This document shows, in pieces, positions 36,597-47,728 of a DNA stretch of 64,000 nt. Origin of the DNA: Archegozetes longisetosus (lineage: Eukaryota > Arthropoda > Arachnida > Sarcoptiformes > Trhypochthoniidae); the NCBI GenBank assembly GCA_018873245.2, contig JAEMBT020000008.1, positions 6,760,238-6,824,237 on the forward strand. Reading direction: 5' to 3'. A model generated the notes under the pieces. The model ran no database searches, was not told the origin of the DNA, and saw only the letters and a list, made by a program, of their open reading frames with translations. Every line of letters begins with the position of its first letter. The stretch's first letter is position 1. A program made the translations under genes and the position numbers.

Positions 36597-39454
36597 TGCG
36601 TTCAACAAATATTACTGTATTTGAGAGAAACACAGAATCAAATGAAAACGGTTTTGCATTAAATAGAGTGAGCATTAAATAAATAAACATAACTTCTATT
36701 TGAGAACTATTACAGTTTATACTAAAAGCTATTTAAAGGGTAATAAACAATGTTTTTGGTGCTCAACTGTTAGCTTCAAGTTTTCTGAATCACATAATAT
36801 TACGCCATCGGAGAAGAATTTTTAGTAAAGATTTCTGTTGAGATGTTACTTTCTTTAAGTAATAAACTTACGATTAAGTCATTAGAAAGACTAATGCTAT
36901 TCAAATAAAACAAATAAAAACTTCAAGTTTTACAACTCTTATATCAATAGTAAATCGTTAGTCTTGAAGCTTTTAGTTAAATTTGAAACACTCGCTAACT
37001 TGCTTAAAACGTATCTAAAACATATTTATCACAAGATATAACTAATTTACAAAATTTAAATAGCAGTCACTTAAAATATAAAGTTTAGATGGCAAACATA
37101 AATTAATAGCCAATTAGATAAAAACGTAAAAATGCTAAATATGCTCAGTAAATAGATTACTTATACCACTTTTTAAAATTGAGATAAAATAACTGAATTG
37201 ACACGAAACACTGAGACATAAATAAAACTTAATATCCCATGTATTTTTAATTCAACACAAGTTTAATTCGTATTCACACAAGAAAACTATTTTTTAAGTG
37301 GCGTTTTCACAATAGGTTTAGTCATCACATTAGTCATTGAAGGATTTTCCTCTTTTATTCTTTGGAGAAAATAAGATAAACTTTTTGTTTGAGGATAAAA
37401 AGATTAACTCAAATAAAAAACATATATCACTCAACTATAAATAGTATATTTTAGGGTCAAATTCATATTTAAAATCAAGTTTACGCCACTTGTGACATAA
37501 TTCAAATCCTACTTAATGTATGAAATGATGAGTTTTTTGAGAAACACATTCCACACAAATACTAATTTAGATAATAATTGCTGTTATTATGTGCTCACTT
37601 AAGTATGGGTTCAACAACTTTTATTACTATAATTGTATTAATTACTCAATTAAATTAGTCACTGATTCCGGACTTTTCTTCTCTCACTTTAGCTCTAATA
37701 TGAGTTAATTAAAACTAAAACTTAAACTGTTGAATAAAAACTTCTTTAATTACAATTTAATACTTCATTATATTCAAGTTTTTAACTATTTTAGTGATCA
37801 AATTCAGTATTTATTTTATTCCTTAATATATTTTTCAATCAGAAATTAAAGCAATTACTGAAAAGCTTGAATAATTGATAATACAATCAATAATAAGTTG
37901 TGAAAAGGCACCAAAAAGATTACTACCGGTTATGAAAATGGTAATAGAATTGAGACCTTAAATTAATATCTATTCACAACACAAATAATGCTTTAAATGA
38001 GTTGAAACTGGTGTAAAACACAACAATCATTTCCGACAACTATTTGAGTCTAATTTAGACAATAAAGACAATTAATTACACTATAATTAAAGTAGTCATT
38101 ATCCCATATTTGGTGAAAAAATTTACTTCAAGACAAGTACCGACACAAAAATATATTAGAGATAAATGACAAGTAATTTATGGATAAATCATTTCTAAAC
38201 TGCGTGAGTTTTAATTACTTCTAAAAAGACTTGGAACCAAATCATTTTGATCATGTTTGAGATGAATATTAAATTAATAATAAATTGTGAAACCAGTCAA
38301 TAAATCGATAAAAACAATGATATCAATAGTTTGCGACTAAAAATATGGTTTAGTGACAAATACTATTAAATAGAAATGTTGTGAATAACTGAATAACTTG
38401 TAAATAGATATAAACGAAATGAATAATAAGTAAAATTAAAATGAATTAAATTAAAGTAGATTTCATACCAATAAATGAATCGTAAACACTAAAACTAATA
38501 TAAGGCATTTGTTGCAGATATTTGTCAATTATTTGATTGTCGTCTCAATTATCAAACAAAACAACAAAACTAATTATTAACAGAACAATAGTATAAAATA
38601 TTTAGGTTTAAATTTCATTTAAAAACCGATTTATTTATTGAAAACGTTTTCCGACATTTTTTTCCTAAGCTATTATTTATTATTAAAGACAACGGACTGT
38701 CAAAACTCTAGCCATATATCCATGAATTGTATTTCGTTTTCTATAACTCGACGCAATGTTATTTCAATCATTTATTTGAACAGAATCTTACTAAGTTTTG
38801 TACTTCCTATTCATTTTAAAGTTGCGCATAAATAGTTGACGTTATTTATTTATGGCTACTGCAAGTCCGATAGCGATTTAATGGAAGGGATCTTTCGATA
38901 TTAATACGTTTACGTCATTTATGTTTAAAACTTTGAAGCAATCGAATATTTTGGAGAGAAATTATTTGTAGACAAAACATGTAAACAATGCCGCAGAATA
39001 TTCTTCAATAATAAACGACACATTATACGCAATATATTTATGATAGTAAGTATAGGAATAAAGTTTACAAAATAATAGTTACAATTAATCACTCATATTC
39101 AATCCCTTGTTATACATGAGAGCAAAAAAACATTTGCCCTTAACATCAAAGTAATAGTCTTTATGAATAATGAGTTTCGATAAAAACAAAGCAAAAACTA
39201 TTGGATTGATAGACATATTGAACTCGCAGTAAACAATCGGGTGTTGCCATCAATTCATCGTTTCATTCATAGGCTTATAGCAAAAAACACTCAAATCAAT
39301 CGCAATTGAAAATCGATTGTTATTAAAGTCAGAAGTTTTCAACTTTCCTGATAATCGATTGCTTTCTATGAGAAAATAATTAAATAAAAATAAGTTAAAT
39401 TAAATTGAAATTAGATCTGAATCGAAATAATAGACAATTGAATAGATTTAAAGA
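36597..39454. other. Divergent intergenic region between MAGI and the BED-finger gene
   Basis: An acceptor-like ctcaaatacag lies just upstream of the MAGI ATG (about 36614, minus), so noncoding 5' exon(s) of MAGI probably lie in this interval. Otherwise AT-rich with no recognised gene; the 38638-38835 frame is unsupported. Confidence 0.45.
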
Positions 39455-41104
39455 ATGGAAATGCCAGATAGTGAGCAAGAGATGGTCGAGGAAGAAGATA
39501 ATAAACACATAGTACTGACCGATAATGAAGACACCGATGAAACCGATGCCGGTATTGATTAGACATTCAATTGTCAATACTTGCAATAGCGATATATTTA
39601 TTAAAGCCAATTATTCCGCTATTATTTGAAAGTTTTATTTAGTTATAAACTAATTGTTAAAATATTTTTATTTTGATTAACTTTTATTTAATCTGGTTAT
39701 TGCTTAAATAGTATTTAATTCGTTTCATAAGATCTATTAGTATTTTAGATATTTATTCAATTTTCTATAGACTTTTAAAAGTTTAGATTATTTGATAATT
39801 AATTGTATTTGTAAATATATACCAAGTTTTTAGTTTTGTTTTATTAATTTTTTTATTGAATTGAGTTATTCTTTTTGTCAATAATCAGGAACCGTTTGTG
39901 AATTGGAATCGAATCAGTTATCATCAGTTGTGCCAAACCTAATAACCAGTTCTGGCGATTGTAGTAATGATGACGAAACTGATGCTCAAACACCTCTCAT
40001 TAGTGATGAACACTTGAACCATTCGCAAAGTGTCAAAATAGTCAAGGTTTGCATTGATTTAAATCTAAATCAAAATAATCTTTTATTAATCCAATCAAAC
40101 ATTTCTAACTTCAATACAGACAATTGCCAATCGCTAGGTTTTTCACAACCTTAACTTCAAACTAACATTTTAACAACTTGTTTGACTTTCTTTTGAGAAC
40201 AGATTTAAGCTTTTTAAGTTTTTCAGTTTATTTCTATCTATGAAATGGTTGTAAAGTTTTTCAACGGACTGAGGAGTCTTTCCAATGATTTTGGAAGAAT
40301 AAAAGTTGTCAGTAATTAGAAAGATAGTGATGTTACAGACCCTTACACCAAAATCTAAACTAACTATTGAAATATTCGATAATAAAAACGAGATACGGAA
40401 TAGTGTATAATTTGAAAAAATGTGAAAGTAATAAAAGAATTATAATCTCTAACCAAAAGGTTGTTCCGTTACCACACGCCCGTTCAGAGGTGTGGTCATA
40501 CTTTGGATTCATAGCTGACGACGAGGGAGAGATTCAGGATAAGAAGAAAGCCATTTGTAAGATATGTGCCTCAACTTTAGCCTATTCTGGCAACACAACC
40601 AACTTATTCACGCACCTAAAGGCCATGCATCCCGAAGCACAGCCTCAAAAATTAGCGCCAACTAATCGAACGCCAAGAACTGGTAAAAAGTTAGGCAAAC
40701 GAAAAGCCGATGTTTTAGACTCGCCTTCAGGCCCACTAATACTTCGGGCAATCCCTTATTCGTCGCATAATGAGAACCTTTTTGATGATGACGGGCAAAC
40801 CACTACCATATTGACCACCAAATCTTTGACGAAAGCAACGCAAAATTCTTTTAATTCTTCTGGTTTATCCGACACTCAAAGCTCTCTCGTGGCAACCGAT
40901 GAGATAACGAACTCTTTGGTCAATTGGCTGGTCAAAGATTGTCGTCCGATATGTGTTGTTGAGGGCAAAGGCTTTCAGGAATTGATCCGACTGTTAGCGC
41001 CCGGATATGTGATTCCAGACTCTAGGAGATTGACCACTGCTGTTAAGAAGAAATATGATGAGGTCAGAAGAGATCTGATTCTTAGGGCAATGCAAGACGA
41101 ATAG
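39455..41104 (+). CDS. BED zinc-finger protein, ZBED-like, hAT-derived
   Basis: Three exons, 39455-39551, 39889-40046 and 40460-41104, joining in phase 1 and phase 0 to give 299 residues. The N-terminus is very acidic (MEMPDSEQEMVEEEDNKHIV). A BED finger follows (VWSYFGFIADDEGEIQDKKK, then CKICASTLAYSG and HLKAMH, giving the C-x2-C...H-x4-H ligands). Then come a basic linker with a nuclear-localisation-like KKLGKRKAD and a C-terminal helical block (LVNWLVKDCRPICVVEGKGF, then FQELIRLLAPGYVIPDSRR) typical of the start of ZBED/hAT transposases. The protein stops there, so the catalytic RNase H-like and dimerisation parts are absent. Likely a DNA-binding regulator derived from a hAT transposase. 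Confidence 0.85.
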
Positions 41105-41699
41105 CATTATATTTGAATTGTTTGCAATTATATTTTGTATATATTTTAATTATAAACTTGGTTTTATATAAATTAAATCATTGTAAAAATAATTTGCTGA
41201 AACTCATTTTGTTGACTAATAAATCATTGAATTCTTTTTCACTCTACTCTTTTCGAGATATTAAGTATAAACAGTTATACACGAAATTCTTCATTTCAAA
41301 TTAATATCAAGAGATTTAAGGTTTCAAATAAAGGTCAGGGAGATATGCAAATGATTTAGTCTTGAATTTGATTAATTTATGCAAATTATCAGTAATTTAT
41401 GCGATAAGAATTAATTCGATTTTCTTACTCAGCTTTATCTAATTAGAGAATTTGGTTAATAAAAATTCAACGCTGCTAATTATCAACTCCGATATAATCA
41501 ATACTAAAACAGAATTAGATAATAGGATAATTGTAGTCGACATTTTTCAAGTCTCCTCCAGATCATCAGTATTACCAAGTAGAACAAATACGGAGGTATT
41601 TTTGCTGGTTTTTCTGTACTTGCATTGCTTATCATCTGTTTCTGTAGTTGTTTTTTCTTATTAAAATTGTCACGAACGTTATCGTTGGTTGACTTACTT
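41105..41699. other. Intergenic, convergent 3' flanks
   Basis: 3' flanks of the BED-finger gene and the small minus-strand gene at 41700. The frames here (41113-41304, 41452-41664) are unsupported. Confidence 0.4.
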
Positions 41700-42062
41700 T
41701 TAGCAACTTTCCTTTTCCTCCAAGTTTTCGTCGTGGGAAGAGTCATGACTACTACTCGATGACTGAAAACTCATTGGTTTGTTTTTCAGTATATAATGAC
41801 TCCCAAACGAAGAACAGAAAACATTTGGCTGAGAATGAAGCTCTGGTGCTGTAGCAAAGACATAACAACTCTTAACATACATTACTTTTTGGTTGTTGTC
41901 CACCTTTGAGTTTAGATGAAATAGCATCAGAACTGCCGAAACAAAACCCACAACTAAGACAGCAAATAAGTAAAGAAAAGAGGGTAAGATTATAAACAGC
42001 ACTATTAGGCTAATCAATAGCCTACCCAAAGGCACAATTGCTGAAAAAATATGATTCTTCAT
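41700..42062 (-). CDS. Small two-helix membrane protein, unknown
   Basis: From the ATG at 42062 (MKNHIFSAIVPLGRLLISLI) the frame runs 120 residues. Two closely spaced hydrophobic segments lie at about residues 8-30 and 33-48 (a hairpin or one long helix). A hydrophilic region with a few cysteines follows. The C-terminus is Ser- and acid-rich (SFQSSSSSHDSSHDENLEEK). The frame stays open upstream but only with a TTG, so I chose this ATG. No family recognised. The extended frame and structured tail argue for a real protein, but it is unsupported by splice evidence or homology. Confidence 0.45.
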   Translation of the reverse strand: MKNHIFSAIVPLGRLLISLIVLFIILPSFLYLFAVLVVGFVSAVLMLFHLNSKVDNNQKVMYVKSCYVFATAPELHSQPNVFCSSFGSHYILKNKPMSFQSSSSSHDSSHDENLEEKESC

Positions 42063-43317
42063 TGAAATGTTGGGAAAATATTTAGAAAACAACTACTCTA
42101 ATAGATTTCGTTTGACTTGTTTGAGCTTTCAAGAATCGACAAAATTTTACCAAAAGACAAGTAGAGCTAAAAGAATCAGAAGCTTAAGTGATGCCATAAT
42201 CTCAAGTCGAAGGATATATTTTACGTGTTTTGATGAAAGATGTGTTTTGCTTAGATTTTTGCTTAGATTTTAAAGGATTAGAGCAATGGATTCGAATAAA
42301 AATTAGGGCATGCGATCAATAATATGATCATTAAATAAAATTCAATGATGAAGGAAAACTTTAGTAATCGTAAAATGAATGAATCTCGTGATCAGTTTGA
42401 GATCTATTATAATTATTTCTATTGATTCAAAAAACTCAGCAAATCATAAACTGTTTGGAAAAAATTGTAAACCTTTTCAATATTCAATTAAATCAATAAA
42501 TTTTTTGTTATATATATATTGTATACGCACGCTACTAATAATTACTATTAAAGTTTTTAATTTTAAATTGATGGGAAGATAGCACGTTTATAGAATAAAA
42601 ATCAGCATACTTTAAATGAGTTTCCATAAAGTTGCCATTTATATCATAAAATAACACGCATAGCAATCGACCCATTTATCAGTTAAATATTATTCTTATA
42701 GAAATACAAAATTTAACTAACAATTCAATCAGAATTAACACTTATTTAACCCTAAGCGAACTCAAAAAAATGTCATGTTTTTAATTAAGATTTAAAATCT
42801 GAATAACTCCAAACTGGAGTCTGAAAATATGGAAACGAATATAATTGTGACAATAATTTGTGTGGCAATTTCAATTAAATTTATATTAATAATCAGTAGG
42901 TTGGTTACTTATTTCTTATTTCTATAGAAATTGAAAATCTAGTGAAAATCCGTGACTGGAAAAATGAGAAAAACCAGACACGAAATGACAATCCAAAGCA
43001 AATCGAGAAGTATTTGAAATTGAGAAAAATTCAACTCAAAACCATCTGTTGAAAAGCCGAGTGTTGAAGAGATCGCTTTGAATGACAGCTTAGCAATGGC
43101 TCTCAACCTACACCACCAGAGGATTCAAAAATTAGCGAGAGAACGAGCAATGAACAGCTTATACTAGATTCAGTTCGATTTAAGTGAGCTCAATTTCATG
43201 CCAGTAATAAGTAACTAGAGTCTGATTACATCTATAAACAAGTTATATATTATATATTGATTTGGATTTTGTCCTTTCGTGTTATTCCAAATGATTTTTT
43301 ATGTGTAGAAATACTTA
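42063..43317. other. Intergenic, nothing recognised
   Basis: AT-rich spacer. A plus-strand frame at 42067-42273 partly mirrors the small membrane gene and is treated as chance. Confidence 0.4.
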
Positions 43318-43994
43318 CAAGGAACACTAGAGAATCGTTAAATTAAAAAAAAATTCAGAAAATGTTCATAGACAGCTCTTAATATAAATAATAAAAATAC
43401 GCAAACCGATTTTGCTTAATGTTAAGGTTTTTGTAGTTTTCAGAATTACCTAACTTATTGAGTCCTGATAAATAGCTTTATAGCAAGTGTACTATTCCTT
43501 TTCAATTAGTTTATTGGCCAAATTAAACGAATGGTAATGTAATTTTAAAATTTTATTTCAAGGAGAAACATAATGGAATTTGACACCAACTACGTATTAT
43601 AAAGATTCCTTTGGAACATTGTGACCAATCACTAAAACAGATTTGGTCAGTTATTTCATCATAAGTGCAACGATTATGTTGATTAAAATTAATGTTTTGT
43701 TGTAATTCCAACTTTGAATGAAAATTTAAAATTACATTGCCATTCGTTTAATTTAATATAACTAATAAACTAATTGAAAAGGAACAATATACTTACTATT
43801 AAGCCATTTATTAGGATTCTATAAGTATGGTTAAGTCCGAAAACTACCAAAAACTTAATATTAAGCAAATTCGGTTTGCATATTTTTATTAATATAAATA
43901 TATATATAATAATAATAATATATATAAATATTAAGAGCTGTCTATGAGCATTTTCTGAAATTTTTTCAATTTAACGATTCCCTAGTGTCCCTTG
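43318..43994. mobile_element. Foldback element, 677 bp, TTA target duplication
   Basis: The left end CAAGGAACACTAGAGAATCG is matched by the reverse complement of the right end (CAAGGGACACTAGGGAATCG). The arms then pair over about 240 bp (gttaaatt, cagaaaatg, agacagctcttaatat, ttttcaattagtttatt, aaacgaatggtaatgtaa). TTA stands on both sides (43315-43317 and 43995-43997). A 3-bp TWA-type duplication would fit PIF/Harbinger-mobilised elements, but the assignment is tentative. The right arm also contains an (aat)n microsatellite. Noncoding. Confidence 0.75.
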
Positions 43995-43997
43995 TTA

Positions 43998-45248
43998 GAT
44001 TCAAGACAATACCATCAATATCACGCACAGACAAGTTTTTGGCCCTAAATTAGACTCATAGTAAAAGAGATAAAAGAGATAACACGTATTTGTGCGGAAT
44101 ATAGATTCTTATCAAACATTCATTTGAAAAATATGAGTGACTAATGCCCTCCAAATTATGTTTTGAATTCGTAAATAAATTGTGAATTGAAGTGACACCA
44201 AAACGTTATCTTAAATAATCAGTTGATTCAACTGGCATCAACATAATGGTCTAGGCGATAGACTAGAATCAAAATGAATCCAGACTATGTTTGTATTTTT
44301 GTAACGATTGCGATATTGTGCAAACTATTTTAGCAATTTTTATTACAAAGCAGTTGTAAATGAACTCATATCAGATGTGGTATGAGTTAGTGATCAAACT
44401 TAACGCTGTTTTTGAATTGGATTGGGACTTCTGACGAATGTTACAATTGCTTTGCTTGTAAGTCAGATCGATTTGCGATCACTTTCCTATCTGTTTAAAA
44501 ATTTTATGATCGCTGCTCTCTTCCCTAAATGTCAGGGACTAATGAATTTTGAATGAGGTATCAGACTATTCGTAATGTGAACTGAAAACTAAATAAATAA
44601 ACAATGAACAATGTGAACACTGAGGTAATTCTTGCTGGACTATTGGTTTAAGTGATCGAAGTCTAACATAAACATTAGGCTTGGGATCTAATCCGTCTAG
44701 GTTCTTCGGCAATCTTTGTTACTCTATATTCAGTGAATTTTACTGATCAACTGTATTGAATAACTGAGATTCGTCAAAATGATCGGAAATTGATCAAAAA
44801 CAGCCCTATTTTGGGACATTGTTGATGCTTAGTGTTATCTGTTAAACTTGAAGAGTTTGACTTCAATAGATTTGCTCAGCTGTTGTCGTTACATTCGACG
44901 AATTCTTATGTGAATAACAAATTGAAAGTTTTATATGAAGTCAATAAGATGCTAGGTAAATATCTTACAAATATTCTATGTAAACAAACCTGTATTAAAT
45001 TCATATTAGGCTCTGTAGAGTTGGTAAACATACAAACTAAATATTTATTTAAAATTTACTTAATAACAATAGAAGACAGGTCTCCATACCTGTTATTGTA
45101 AATGATTAATATTGATATAACTCGTAATGATTTGAAGAAATAACCCAATCAACTTAAAATAACATTCATAAAGTTAATTCTATGGGATTTCAAGGTAGAT
45201 AACAATAAGATAAGAGATCAAAAATTTTTATAGAATACTGAGAAGAGC
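43998..45248. other. Intergenic, nothing recognised
   Basis: No gene supported. The 44832-45101 frame begins at TTG and shows no motif. Confidence 0.4.
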
Positions 45249-47728
45249 TTAGTAGTCATCATGTCTACTGAGTGCCACAATCTGCTCAGAACCGAGGAAT
45301 TCTGGTAAATTGAGTTTATATTTGCACGAAAGCGATGGCAATACGACTCTTCCACCCAACCAATGGTTATGTCCAGTGAAATATTTCGCACACTTTTTCG
45401 GTGCAATCAATGAAATGAGACAATCGGGCAATAGAATAGGTGTACCATTCTTCGGTGGTCCGTCATTTACATTCCAGCCTAAAGGTACGTCAACACTGAT
45501 TATCGGTGTCCCGGTATCACAAACTTCGATAAGCTTTGTCAGTATTTCGTTAGACTGAGAACTGATTATTAGTGAGTAGTCATCCATCACATCAATTATT
45601 AACTGATATGATTCTGCTATTAGTCTCGATTCGTGTGGTAAATATGATAGAAATGAGATCTCGTATTCTTGACATTGTCTGATAAGTCGCATAAAATGTG
45701 GAGATTTTCCAGGCTGTGGGTTAAAGATAGTCGGCCGAAATCCCTATATATTCGGTGAGAATCAAATAAGGCTTCATTTGTTGGGTTTACAATACTACGC
45801 CTGAAACAAATATATGAAAAAGATAAAATATATACTTTCATGTATACGGTAGTTGACGTACGATTTTAAGAGATACAGGGAAAAGTAGTTCTAGAGAAAT
45901 CATTACAAATAGCGAAAGTTTGATAATTAGAAAAAATACTTTAGCTATAGCTAAAAAAGCTATAAAAACTTTTATTAAATTCCAGTAGTTGACTATCTTA
46001 AAACTTTTCTTTATAATTACATTTACTATTATTACACGATTTAATTGAATTAAATTGCATTTTCGTTTTGTTTTTGTATATTATTTTGAAAAGTTAACTT
46101 TTATAAACATTAACTCTGTTCTAAACTTTAATAAACTTTAATAATTTAGGGAAAATACACATTAGTTATTTGCCATCATTTGAGTGCCTCTTAAAATCGT
46201 GCGTCAACTACCGTATAGCGTTTAACGAAAGCATTTATCGACTGTACTGTAGCCCTAAAGATACTCAGAGTTATAATTAATATTTTGATCATTACTTATA
46301 AGTTCAAATTTGTTAACTTACAAGTTTGTTAGAACTATTTTACAACGTCAAAGTATACTTAATAAACTATTAATTTGCATTTTGTTAAATCTTATCTGTT
46401 CATAATTTCAAGATTTAATCATTTTGAATGAGTCAATACTATGCAGGTTTTACGGTACAGTCGATTACTTGCCATTAATGCTTTACACATAAGTATATAT
46501 CTCTTTACTTTTTCAGACGTTTGTTTCAGGCATAGCAACTTGAATGCTGAAGATTACGCTCATATTAATATTTGCAATCAATAGTTAATTCATTCAATAA
46601 TTTGTTATTTAAGTCCTTATAAAATTTGAAAATTCTTAAAAAGGCTACTTTTCGATTAACGCCTCGAATTTTTAGTCAGGTCACGCACTATGTCTAAGAA
46701 ACCCTATTCTCACTCGTGATCTTATAAGTAAAAAGAAATTTAGATTATGATTCGCGCGTGCTTCACTTATAATCTCTACATAATGAAACTGTTTAGTGTG
46801 ATGCAGCATTCAGAATCTTTTTAATTTTAAGGCAACCTATGGAAAGCGCTTATAACTCATTACAAACTTTTAATAATGCATATTCACACCCATTAATGCT
46901 AGTCGATCTAGTCATTAAATATGAATTAAAGTTCTTATTAACTATTTAAAATGACAAAAAATAAATGAATATAATGCATCTTGCTGATCGGATTAATCAA
47001 CTGTTATGTGATGGTAAATAAGCGCGATCGCACGTCAGGTCCACAGCAAATCAAGCTAAATCTAAAGGATAACCATATTCCGACTATTGCACATCTTCAA
47101 TACATTATAAGCCCAAACTCACGTTTGAAGAAGTTATCGGAAATTGCTTTTGATCGTGTGCGCGCTCAATAAAATTATTTAAAATAACAATCGAATATTT
47201 AAGTAATCGAAGTGAGAGTTAAGCATAGCTTACAAAGAGTTTGAGATGTCTAGCAGCCACGAGTCCACTTTTGCCAATAGTCTCAGTGCCACAACATATA
47301 AGAACTTGAGTTGTTTTGCTATTTATGTGATTGGGGTACGTCTTAACGATAGCCGAAGCAATGCTGAGCCCTTGGAGTTCTATTAGCTGGTCGATAGTAA
47401 AGCCTAATTCACCCAAAAGCTCATCTTTATCGCTTCATACTCTAATTCACTGGACAAATAGACATTAAATAGTCATTAATTAACATAAGACCTTATCGTA
47501 GTGACAATATTTTTACTCAATATATTTAATTTGGTTGTATTCCTCTGAGCCGTTATGTCGCGAATACGTCTTCGATTCAATATTAGAAGTTGTTCTGCTA
47601 AGACCTGTGAATCCCATTGACATTAATCTTCGTGGTAAAGACCATTGTCTTCTTGTTGGTGATGAGACTGAGGATCTGAGAGCATGAATCTTAGGATTTG
47701 GGGCACTTGAAATGCTTAAGGTTTCCAT
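45249..47728 (-). CDS. NAXE/YjeF_N-like protein, signature loop lost, frame break in exon 2
   Basis: Three exons: 47728-47517, 47449-47234 and 45743-45249. Exon 1 encodes a basic N-terminus ending YNQIKYI. Exon 2 begins (D)ELEYEAI and must gain one base (AAA to AAAA near 47426-47428) to continue KDELLGELGFTIDQLIELQG. An in-frame alternative acceptor at 47432 skips the EYEAI part. Exon 3 matches the rest of the fold (FGFRPTIFNPQPGKSPHF, VDVPLGWNVNDG, LISLIAPKKCAKYFTG, HNHWLGGRVVLP). NAXE epimerises damaged NAD(P)HX. Here the conserved G-x-G-NNGGDG loop reads CCGTETIGKSG, and the second active-site loop (VDAxFGxG) reads IDVMDDYS. So this is a pseudoenzyme (compare YJEFN3) or a decaying copy. 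Confidence 0.75.
45845..46215. mobile_element. TIR element, 371 bp, in the NAXE-like intron
   Basis: The left end TACGGTAGTTGACGTACGAT is matched by the reverse complement of the right end (TACGGTAGTTGACGCACGAT) and continues tttaagag. The total terminal repeat is about 28 bp, flanked by TA on both sides (45843-45844, 46216-46217). The interior is AT-rich and noncoding. A Tc1/mariner-type MITE is the likeliest class from the TA. Confidence 0.6.
46236..46466. repeat. Second short inverted-repeat pair beside the TIR element
   Basis: tatcgactgtactgtagcc near 46236 faces tttacggtacagtcgatta near 46450-46466. This gives inverted ends of about 18 bp around 230 bp of AT-rich DNA. Possibly a small MITE. 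No clear target duplication. Confidence 0.4.

Noticed and set aside
46981-47172. Plus-strand frame with coding-like composition (KRDRTSGPQQIKLNLKD) inside the NAXE-like intron
   Set aside because: No homology recognised, no splice context and a TTG start. It could be a fragment of another gene but is not supported enough to annotate.
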